Assembly (NCBI GenBank): GCA_964605705.1
Contig: CAZSDW010000028.1
Coordinates: 1 to 45,633 of the forward strand
Reading direction: 5' to 3'
Length of the DNA: 45,633 bases
Source of the DNA: CAZSDW01 sp964605705
Lineage (GTDB): Bacteria; Fidelibacterota; UBA2242
Both the position numbers and the translations under genes were made by a program. The notes beneath the pieces are model-generated. The model was not told the origin of the DNA, made no database searches, and worked only from the letters and a program-made list of their open reading frames with translations. This document shows positions 39,015 to 45,633 of the stretch, piece by piece (the first letter of the stretch is position 1; each line of letters begins with the position of its first letter).

Positions 39015-41543
39015 TCACTTCATAAGAATACATTTTCGGGTAATACTACTATTCCCTGCAATTTCCAGTCGGTAAAAATAAATACCAGAGGATAAGTCAG
39101 ATGCATCCCATTGGTATTGATGGTTTCCGCCTTCAAGAAACTGATTGTCAACAAGGCTGGCAACATTATGTCCAAGCATATCATAGATAGTCAAACTAAC
39201 CTTGGATCTCATCGGAAGTAAAAAGGATATATTCGTCTTAGGATTAAACGGATTGGGATAATTCTGTTTTAACGAATATACACTTAAGATATTACCGCCA
39301 ATATCTTTAATACCTGTCCCCGGAACATAGAATGTGATTGCCATATCATTATGAGGATATCCGTCGGCTGGCAGGTTATTGCCATAATATTGAACTCCTA
39401 GGCCACTGTCTTTTCCAGGCTGGATACCAATTGTCGCTCTTTTTGCACAAGGTTCTGGTGCAATTCCCAAATCTTTATAATAAAAGGTAATTACGCCATT
39501 TGTGTTAAGTACAATCTGGAATGTCAAACTCGTATCCGGGCATACCTGGCTACCCTCTTCACCTGTAACATAATGATGGTTTGTCATATCTTGATACTGA
39601 ACCGTAAACGTACCAGCAGAAGTATCGTGGTAGTAATATATTTTACCCGTTGCGGTATTATAGGGTGCTGAATTATATGCTTTGTCTCCCATAATATCAC
39701 AGGCCAGCGGGCATATAATATTATCCCACCCCATTCCTGGAATTGTTGTTCCATAGGAACCAGAGGTGATCCAATCAATAGGATCAGTAAAAGAACATTG
39801 ACCATTAATTCCAATATGAATACTATCATAATCAGTATCGTAAAATTTAAATGTCATACCCATCGCAATCGGTCCGGCACTTCCATCATCGACATCTACT
39901 ACTGCCCAAGGCGCTGAAAAATCTTCTCGTGGAATTTCAGTTCCGACTGTCGTAATATCATTCCAGACATAGGGTGCTGTATCATCAAATACATATGGAT
40001 CTTGAGCGGGATTTAAAAGACTTTTCGCATCATTGTAAACTTCCTGATTAATCGGAAAATCAGTTATTCCACTAAGTGCAGAATAGAGGTCTTCACCTAT
40101 TGCCCATTCAATCGCTGCTGTCTGGATCGCAGCAATCGTACTGTACCATCCATGATGAGCCTGAGTAAGAAAATCATCCGAACTGCTAATCGAAAAGTTT
40201 TGATTACGCGTGTAATTATTTAATATCTGCGAAAAATTATTGGTGGAATCCGCCGTATCATAGGTAGATGGAACCACGGTTGTAAAGACATCTTCCGTCC
40301 AGCTCAAATCATCGGATAACGAGAGAAGTAAGCCGGTCATTATTTCAGGAGTCAGGTCTCTTGCCGTACCGGAGAAATCGTTCCACGCAGCTAACATTTC
40401 CGCCTTCTTAGCCATGATTGCGGTTTTTGCATCACCATCAGTCATACTACCCGCAATATTGAAGATGTAACAATTTTCAAAAGCGTTCGCTAATAATGCC
40501 TTAAACGACCATTTATGATGAGCATCCCATTTAAAACCATTGATGCTATCTTCATCGGTACAGAACCATCCCTCACCGTTGACAGGTATCGGCCGTTGAT
40601 AACTTTTTTGTGTCAGCAGGATTTCTCTTAACCCGGGACTGAGGGCTTGCAGAGTTTGGTCAACCACACCTTCCATCATCGCGTACCAATTGGGTTCATC
40701 GACCCAATACTGCCCGGGGATACGGCAACCAAATTGATTAACACCTCCAGATCCATATACAATAGGTGAGGCATAACTTGTAAAATTCTCATAATCGACA
40801 CTAAATTTTTTATCACTTTCTGTAATAGTACCAATTTGAGATCTTACCAAATTCACCATCTCATCAACTACTCCGGTAATATTCTTCGCATCTGCAGTAG
40901 TAGAATATGGTTCTGGAACCTCTATAATACAGTTATCTCCAACTTTATCTACTAGGGTTGTAACCTGCTCCACATCTACCGTAAAGAGACTATTCTCTGC
41001 CATTGCGTCTCCATCATAATGTGGTACCTGATGCCAGTAATTACCATCTTTGTACCAACCATCAATATAATATTCCAATTCTTCCCAGCCAGTACCAACA
41101 AGAGAACATTTCCAGTACATGGTTTTCCCATCTGGTGTAACTGAAACAGGTACAACTGCTCTGGTCATAAAAGAGTTTACAGTATTATCCCATTCTAAAT
41201 ACATTCTTCCAAACCAGTTGCCACCACCATAGTCATGAAAATCAACATTGTCTTCATTACCGCGAAATTGCCCCGTATTAGGATCACAGTCTACATCAAG
41301 CGTAAACGAGTTCAGACTCTCACCATACATTCTGTCGGCAAATGGACCATCCATCGTAAAGCCAACAAGTAAACTCTCTCCCTCCTGTACAAAATAACCC
41401 CCAACATAATCTACCGATGGTGGAGAGGCATCACCAACCGGATCTGTCCAAGAAAAATCAGCGGGCAATTGTGCCTGCAATAAAGCCGGACAACATAACA
41501 TAATTAATGTCACTAAGCCAAAGCATAACAATTTTACTTTCAT
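39015..41543 (-). CDS. Secreted M60-like pseudo-protease with nidogen-like domain and T9SS sorting domain
   Basis: 842 residues from the ATG at 41543, 5 nt after AAAGGAGG; the frame extends to 41567. After a signal peptide (cleaved at LLQAQ) comes the same N-terminal beta domain as in the gene at 37164, then the M60-like region. Where the relatives have PWFIVFHELGHNYTL, this protein has NWYAMMEGVVDQTL, so both zinc histidines and the catalytic glutamate are gone. The family tail (LTPEIMTGLLLSLSDDLS to DLYSALSGITDFPINQEVY) is preserved. A nidogen-like beta domain (FYDTDYDSIHIGINGQCSF) and a T9SS domain with NYPNPFNP, ending KCILMK, follow. It is probably a binding protein derived from a protease. 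A four-codon minicistron (41564-41578) overlaps the longer possible start. Confidence 0.78.
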   Translation of the reverse strand: MKVKLLCFGLVTLIMLCCPALLQAQLPADFSWTDPVGDASPPSVDYVGGYFVQEGESLLVGFTMDGPFADRMYGESLNSFTLDVDCDPNTGQFRGNEDNVDFHDYGGGNWFGRMYLEWDNTVNSFMTRAVVPVSVTPDGKTMYWKCSLVGTGWEELEYYIDGWYKDGNYWHQVPHYDGDAMAENSLFTVDVEQVTTLVDKVGDNCIIEVPEPYSTTADAKNITGVVDEMVNLVRSQIGTITESDKKFSVDYENFTSYASPIVYGSGGVNQFGCRIPGQYWVDEPNWYAMMEGVVDQTLQALSPGLREILLTQKSYQRPIPVNGEGWFCTDEDSINGFKWDAHHKWSFKALLANAFENCYIFNIAGSMTDGDAKTAIMAKKAEMLAAWNDFSGTARDLTPEIMTGLLLSLSDDLSWTEDVFTTVVPSTYDTADSTNNFSQILNNYTRNQNFSISSSDDFLTQAHHGWYSTIAAIQTAAIEWAIGEDLYSALSGITDFPINQEVYNDAKSLLNPAQDPYVFDDTAPYVWNDITTVGTEIPREDFSAPWAVVDVDDGSAGPIAMGMTFKFYDTDYDSIHIGINGQCSFTDPIDWITSGSYGTTIPGMGWDNIICPLACDIMGDKAYNSAPYNTATGKIYYYHDTSAGTFTVQYQDMTNHHYVTGEEGSQVCPDTSLTFQIVLNTNGVITFYYKDLGIAPEPCAKRATIGIQPGKDSGLGVQYYGNNLPADGYPHNDMAITFYVPGTGIKDIGGNILSVYSLKQNYPNPFNPKTNISFLLPMRSKVSLTIYDMLGHNVASLVDNQFLEGGNHQYQWDASDLSSGIYFYRLEIAGNSSITRKCILMK

Positions 41544-41677
41544 CATTTCCTCCTTTAAAAATTTCATGATTCAAACATCTCCTCACTAATTACTCACCTC
41601 CTTATCTTGTCACTGTTATTTCAATCGTTTCATTGATGATTCTATACTACGGTAATCAAAATACTTTTATATTCGAC

Positions 41678-42046
41678 TTATTTGCACTTGACTTCAATTC
41701 TTTCATTTAAAAGTTCTATAATACTATTTATCTCTAAAGGTTTAATTAATAACAAGCAATCACTATATTCTTTTTTCTTAACTAATCTCGAATCAGCAGT
41801 GACAAAAATAAATTCTGCCAATGTATAAGCTTTTGCTCTGTCAGCAAACTCCCATCCATCCATCTGCGGCATATTAATATCACAAAGAATATAATCAAAT
41901 GTACTCCTATGCAATTTCTGTAAACCTTCTTTTCCACAATTTGCAATCTGTACTGTCAATCCATTTCTTTTTAATCCAATAGCTAGTGATTCAGCAGACC
42001 GGGGCTCATCTTCAACTATTAATACTTTTATTCCTGACTCACACAT
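41678..42046 (-). CDS. Single-domain response regulator (CheY-like receiver)
   Basis: 122 residues and a lone receiver domain. Acidic pocket residues are in VEDEP near residue 12, the phosphoacceptor is Asp56 in LCDINMP, the switch Thr is in VTADS and the conserved Lys in LLIKPLE. The loop between the last two is slightly short. There is no output domain. It lies 202 bp downstream of the NtrC-type regulator on the same strand and could be a phosphate sink or relay for the kinase at 43612. A weak sigma-54-like site lies in front of it. No clear Shine-Dalgarno sequence. Confidence 0.88.
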   Translation of the reverse strand: MCESGIKVLIVEDEPRSAESLAIGLKRNGLTVQIANCGKEGLQKLHRSTFDYILCDINMPQMDGWEFADRAKAYTLAEFIFVTADSRLVKKKEYSDCLLLIKPLEINSIIELLNERIEVKCK

Positions 42047-42072
42047 AATTTCTACTTTTGGAATAACGAATA

Positions 42073-42088
42073 TTCAAATTACATGCCA
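42073..42088 (-). promoter_or_regulatory. Possible sigma-54 promoter before the lone receiver gene
   Basis: On the minus strand the sequence TGGCATGTAATTTGAA has the GG element and spacing of a sigma-54 site (consensus TGGCAC-N5-TTGCW), but the -12 element reads TTGA instead of TTGC. The inferred start point would leave a leader of about 15 nt before the ATG at 42046. It is the only near-match I noticed in the intergenic regions. Confidence 0.25.
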
Positions 42089-42248
42089 TCTATTTATTTA
42101 GACCTAATTGAATTTTAACTATGAAGAAATCGTTTCTTTTATAAAATATAAATTAATAAATAGAATTTAGTATTGTTCTATTTAAACTTCAGATTGAAAC
42201 AATATTTATAAAATACATTTCAATATGAAACACTTTTAAAAGTAGTAA

Positions 42249-43604
42249 TTAACTTCGAGTAAGGTTGTATTTATTTATCTTACGCCATAGTGTAGTTTTA
42301 CTGATTCCTAACGCCTTGGCAGTCAGTGATTTATTCCAATTATTTTCTATTAATTTTCTTAAAATCGCAGATTTTTCGAGGTACTGTAAATTATTTGCAT
42401 CATTTTCTTTAATTAAATTAATATCATAATCATGATTTTCTATTATATCTGTGGAAATATTCCGTTGTGTAATTGTATTATCTTTTGCAAGTATAACAGC
42501 CCTTTCGATAATGTTCTCCAATTCTCTAACATTACCCGGCCATTGATACATTTCAAAGTGATTATACACTCCATTTTCAATATTTGTGATAGGTTTTAAG
42601 TATTTCTTAGCATACTTTGCTAAAAAGTAGTTTGCTAATATCCTAATGTCACCAATTCTATCACGAAGTGCAGGGAGAGTAATTGGAAAAATATTGATTC
42701 TAAAGAGCAAATCACTGCGGAATTTTTTTTCATCGACCCTTTTTTTTAAATCGCAATTCGTTGCACAAACAATTCGAGTATTTACATTAATAATACGATT
42801 TCCACCAACTTGGCGAATTTCATTAGTTTCTAAAGTGCGTAATAATTTTGCCTGTGCTGATAAAGACATCTCACCAATCTCATCAAGAAACAATGTACCG
42901 CCATCAGCTTCTTTAAAAAGTCCCCTTTTATTTTCAAATGCACCTGTAAAAGCCCCCTTTACATGCCCAAATAATTCACTTTCAAGTAAATTCTCTGGTA
43001 ATGCTCCGCAATTAATTGCAATAAATGATTTATGGCTCCTGCTACTTTGGTAGTGAATCGCTCTTGCAATTAGCTCTTTACCAGTACCACTTTCTCCAAG
43101 AATCAAGACCGGGACATCAAGATTCGATACCTCCTTTACCATTTTTAATACTTGAACCATTGGAGTACTATTCCCAATAATATCATTGTGCAACTTTTCT
43201 TCCTTGACTTGCTTTTTTAAAATATTTATTTCTTCGATTAGACGTGTTTTTTCCAACGCTTTTTGAATAGTGAGAATTATTTCTTCACGGCGCATTGGTT
43301 TTGAAATATAATCATAAGCTCCCAACTTAATAGCTTTAACAGCCGTCTCAATAGTAGCATATGCAGTTATTACTATGACTTCAGTTGATGGATTAACACT
43401 TTTCACATAATCAATGATATCAAAACCGTCTACTTCTTCCATCTTTAAATCAGTCATAATAAGATCAAAATATTCTTTATCTAATAATTTAATTGCCTCC
43501 GTCCCATTCTTGGCATCAGTAACTTCATATCCTTCTCTCTTTAGGATTGTACATAGCGTAAAACGACTATTATCATGATCATCAACTACTAGAATTCTTG
43601 ACAT
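42249..43604 (-). CDS. NtrC-family sigma-54-dependent response regulator
   Basis: 451 residues from the ATG at 43604, preceded by AAGGTGGG; a GTG at 43619 is in frame but less likely. Receiver domain with phosphoacceptor Asp52 (IMTDLKM), AAA+ domain with Walker A GESGTGKE, the sigma-54 contact motif GAFTGA, Walker B GGTLFLDEIGE and the arginine finger region, then a Fis-type helix-turn-helix (LTAKALGISKTTLWRKI). It activates sigma-54 RNA polymerase. It overlaps or abuts the 3' end of the histidine kinase gene, so the two form a cognate pair. Its targets are probably the secreted and transport genes downstream, but no convincing sigma-54 sites are visible there. Confidence 0.95.
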   Translation of the reverse strand: MSRILVVDDHDNSRFTLCTILKREGYEVTDAKNGTEAIKLLDKEYFDLIMTDLKMEEVDGFDIIDYVKSVNPSTEVIVITAYATIETAVKAIKLGAYDYISKPMRREEIILTIQKALEKTRLIEEINILKKQVKEEKLHNDIIGNSTPMVQVLKMVKEVSNLDVPVLILGESGTGKELIARAIHYQSSRSHKSFIAINCGALPENLLESELFGHVKGAFTGAFENKRGLFKEADGGTLFLDEIGEMSLSAQAKLLRTLETNEIRQVGGNRIINVNTRIVCATNCDLKKRVDEKKFRSDLLFRINIFPITLPALRDRIGDIRILANYFLAKYAKKYLKPITNIENGVYNHFEMYQWPGNVRELENIIERAVILAKDNTITQRNISTDIIENHDYDINLIKENDANNLQYLEKSAILRKLIENNWNKSLTAKALGISKTTLWRKINKYNLTRS

Positions 43605-43611
43605 ACCCACC

Positions 43612-45168
43612 TTATTCACTTAATGGTGCTTTAATTGTAAATGTTGTACCTTCATTCTGTTTACTCATAACATTTATTGTCCACTGGTGTTGATCAATAA
43701 TCCTCTTTACAATACTAAGTCCAAGCCCACTCCCCTTCGATTTTGAAGTGTAAGATTGTTTAAATATTCTTTGTAAGTGGTTTTGTGGTATTCCTTTACC
43801 ACTATCATGAATTTTGATTTGTACATATCCATTAAATATCTCAACAAAGATTTCAATAATACCTTCTGAAGATATACTCTGTATAGAGTTAATTAACAAA
43901 TTCCATAATACTTGTTTAATAGAATCTTTATCAAACTTTAGCTTAGGAATATTGCCATTATAATGCGTAGTTATTTTTATTCTTTCGCTAATATTTTTAT
44001 CTACATTTAGTAATAGTACTACATCATCAATTGATTTTCTAATATCATAATATGTAAATCGTAATTCTGGAATTCGAGTATAATTCAAGTACACAGATAG
44101 AATTTGATTTAAACGACTTGTTTCTTCTTTAATAATATTAAAAAGTTTTTGGTCATCCTCATCAATAGATTCTCCGCATTGAAGAACACTAATCGATGTA
44201 GTTATAGCGTTTAGAGGATTACGAATTTCATGGGCAATACTTGACGTTAATTCACCAATTACTGCTAGATATTTCAGTTTTTCTAAACTTTCCTTCATAT
44301 TTTCTAATTTTATTCGCAAGTTAACTGATTCTGTGATATCATCTAACACCTCGAGAATCTGTTTTACATTACCGTCATCATCTTTAACCGGAGCCGAGGT
44401 CACTGAATAATATTTTTTTTTATTAGTAATAATATGTCGGTATATTTTTCCTTTTGTGAATACTTTTTGACTTAGACATTCATCACAAAAATCGGTTTTT
44501 TCAAAAACCTGATGACACTTTATCCCATTAAAATTCCTTATTTTCTTAAACCATTTTTTACAAGTTTCGTTAACCCATTCTATCTCATGATCACGATTGA
44601 CTAAGATAATACCTTGCCCCATTGAAGAAACGATATCATATAAACGTTGAGTGTTTTTTTCAAGTTTATTATAAAGTCTGGAATTTTGTATTGCAACGCC
44701 AATACGGTTTGCGAGTACTTCCAGTGAATATAAATCATCCTCACTGAAATTCATTACCTCAGTACTCTCAATATTTAAAACTCCAATGATTTTATTTTGA
44801 ATACAAATCGGAACACACAACTCAGATTTTGTGGGAGTAATATTAGGAGTAACATTTATAAAGTGAGGATTACTGGTCACATCATTAGAAAGGACTGTTT
44901 TCCCATTTTGGACAACATATCCAACGATTCCTTGATCTATGCTCAATTCTTGATTGGCAGGGACCAAACCTTTATAAATGCCAGCAAGTGCAGTAAGCAT
45001 GATAGTATTATTTTTATAATCAACAAGATATAATGCTACATGATCATAGCCTAAATTTTCATGGATAACATCGACAACTTTTAAAAAAAGTACATTCATG
45101 TCCATGATCATGTCAAGATGATGACATATATTGTTTATCTTCTGAAGTTGTAAGGATTGTTGACTCAT
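43612..45168 (-). CDS. Soluble GAF-PAS sensor histidine kinase
   Basis: 518 residues without membrane helices, so a cytoplasmic sensor. A GAF domain (about 15-165) is followed by a PAS domain (about 172-285) with four clustered cysteines (C203, C218, C228, C231, the last two as CDEC). Then come a HisKA dimerisation domain with the phospho-acceptor His313 in SIAHEIRNP and a HATPase with N box NLLINSIQS, GKGIP and GLGLSIV. The PAS cysteines recall PAS domains of NtrB/HydH-like kinases that may bind metal or sense redox state. It partners the NtrC-type regulator that begins within or just after its 3' end. No Shine-Dalgarno site is seen before the ATG. Confidence 0.93.
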   Translation of the reverse strand: MSQQSLQLQKINNICHHLDMIMDMNVLFLKVVDVIHENLGYDHVALYLVDYKNNTIMLTALAGIYKGLVPANQELSIDQGIVGYVVQNGKTVLSNDVTSNPHFINVTPNITPTKSELCVPICIQNKIIGVLNIESTEVMNFSEDDLYSLEVLANRIGVAIQNSRLYNKLEKNTQRLYDIVSSMGQGIILVNRDHEIEWVNETCKKWFKKIRNFNGIKCHQVFEKTDFCDECLSQKVFTKGKIYRHIITNKKKYYSVTSAPVKDDDGNVKQILEVLDDITESVNLRIKLENMKESLEKLKYLAVIGELTSSIAHEIRNPLNAITTSISVLQCGESIDEDDQKLFNIIKEETSRLNQILSVYLNYTRIPELRFTYYDIRKSIDDVVLLLNVDKNISERIKITTHYNGNIPKLKFDKDSIKQVLWNLLINSIQSISSEGIIEIFVEIFNGYVQIKIHDSGKGIPQNHLQRIFKQSYTSKSKGSGLGLSIVKRIIDQHQWTINVMSKQNEGTTFTIKAPLSE

Positions 45169-45480
45169 TTCAGTTACATCTATATTTAAATTTTATCTAT
45201 TACTCCTTGATTTATATCTTTGAAAAGTGCTCGATTTTTATCTCAATTTGTATACAATTTTTCACTATTTTTTTATTGTACAATAAATATACCATAACAA
45301 TTGTGAAGTTATATTTATTAATCCAGAAAGCAAATAAAATCTCAAATGTAAATTCAGGAACAAATTTGAAATCTCGGATCTTCTTCTAGAAATTAGATCA
45401 AAGTCAGATTCAATTTGCTAAATTTTGAATTACTTAATTTGCTAAGTTAAAATTGCCATAGAGATAATATATTCAACCAC
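45169..45480. other. AT-rich intergenic region upstream of the sensor kinase
   Basis: About 310 bp with no gene that I can support. It contains three small perfect palindromes: TTGTATACAA (45248-45257), ATTGTACAAT (45275-45284) and ACAATTGT (45297-45304), all within 60 bp and sharing a TTGT/ACAA motif. They lie 80-135 bp upstream of the kinase start and could be operator sites, though AT-rich DNA produces such palindromes by chance. No clear -35/-10 pair with normal spacing is seen. Confidence 0.4.
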
Positions 45481-45507
45481 TAGTGTCCGATAAAAGTTGA
45501 GAAAACT

Positions 45508-45573
45508 CTGGCACTCCCACAAAAGAGTGGTAATTTATTTTGGTAAAAAAGATGAATTACCGAGGAGCGCCAG
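45508..45573 (+). promoter_or_regulatory. Hairpin sequestering the transposase ribosome site
   Basis: CTGGCACTCC (45508-45517) pairs with GGAGCGCCAG (45564-45573) at 9 of 10 positions and buries the GAGGAG ribosome site next to the ATG. An inner 6-bp stem GTAATT/AATTAC (45530-45535 with 45555-45560) extends it. A competing hairpin CACTC/GAGTG (45512-45516 with 45525-45529) would free the site. Such structures are known to block transposase translation from outside transcripts in some insertion sequences. Confidence 0.55.
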
Positions 45574-45633
45574 ATGCCAAGACAAATTACTACGATCATG
45601 TCAGAGTTACTAAAGATTTTTCCGAGATATGAA
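45574..45633 (+). CDS. Transposase N-terminus, partial (IS4-like)
   Basis: The last 60 bases encode the first 20 residues of a protein, MPRQITTIMSELLKIFPRYE, preceded by GAGGAG with 6-nt spacing. The pattern of a short leader then LLKIFPRYE resembles the start of IS4-family transposases with a DUF4372-type N-terminus. Only 20 residues are visible, so family assignment is tentative. It is the only gene on the plus strand in this window. Confidence 0.55.
   Translation, partial: MPRQITTIMSELLKIFPRYE

Larger units (their letters stand above)
45481..45633 (+). mobile_element. Left end of an insertion sequence, probably IS4 family
   Basis: Base composition and strand change here. The segment begins near TAGTGTCCGATAAAAGTTGA, which looks like an IS terminal repeat, and leads into a transposase start at 45574. 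The element runs off the window, so the other end, inverted repeat and target duplication cannot be checked. Confidence 0.55.

Noticed and set aside
1..45633. CRISPR arrays, tRNA, rRNA, toxin-antitoxin or phage genes.
   Set aside because: I looked for spaced short repeats, cloverleaf-like segments and the usual small gene pairs and saw none. The only regular repeats are the coding LVIVD units and the 1772-bp duplicate.

Overview
The window reads as part of a metagenome-assembled or draft genome of an FCB-superphylum bacterium (a KSB1-, Calditrichota-, Marinimicrobia- or Ignavibacteria-like lineage; the phylum cannot be fixed from this sequence). The main clue is four secreted proteins ending in the 'NYPNPFN' type C-terminal sorting domain of the type IX secretion system (T9SS), together with a PorV/PorQ-like outer-membrane protein and a TonB-dependent receptor. 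One 100-N gap (3393-3492) is flanked by an exact 55-bp duplication, so it is an assembly artefact inside one glycosidase gene. All 25 complete genes lie on the minus strand. Only a transposase fragment at the right edge is on the plus strand.

Read in the direction of transcription (right to left), the layout is as follows. (1) 41.7-45.2 kb: an AT-rich signalling block with a soluble GAF-PAS histidine kinase, an NtrC-type sigma-54 activator and a lone receiver domain. (2) 34.1-41.5 kb: two large secreted M60-like proteins, one with a destroyed zinc site, then a TonB-dependent receptor. (3) 27.3-34.1 kb: two tandem secreted proteins with different N-terminal halves and an identical 1772-bp 3' half, then a PorV-like protein. 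(4) 22.1-27.2 kb: a sugar isomerase/epimerase, an alcohol-dehydrogenase-like oxidoreductase and a CUT1 sugar ABC importer (two permeases and a binding protein, no ATPase). (5) 0.1-21.7 kb: secreted and cytoplasmic degradative genes. These are two more M60-like metalloproteases, three paralogous Amidohydro_2 proteins, a GH172 (DUF2961) enzyme, a gingipain-like C25 protease, an SGNH esterase, a 14-repeat LVIVD double-propeller protein, a GH38 enzyme, a lyxose-isomerase-like cupin, a PfkB sugar kinase and a GH42 enzyme.

Taken together this looks like a glycoprotein/glycan utilisation locus. Secreted M60-like and C25 proteases and an esterase would open a glycosylated substrate. GH38 and possibly GH172 would trim it outside the cytoplasm. 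TonB and ABC systems would import the products. GH42, the isomerases, the oxidoreductase, the kinase and the amidohydrolases would process them inside. The substrate is an inference; mucin-like or mannose/furanose-containing glycoprotein fits best. The points most worth following up are the constant/variable tandem secreted pair, the pseudo-protease beside an active-looking paralogue, and the three amidohydrolases spread among the glycosidases.
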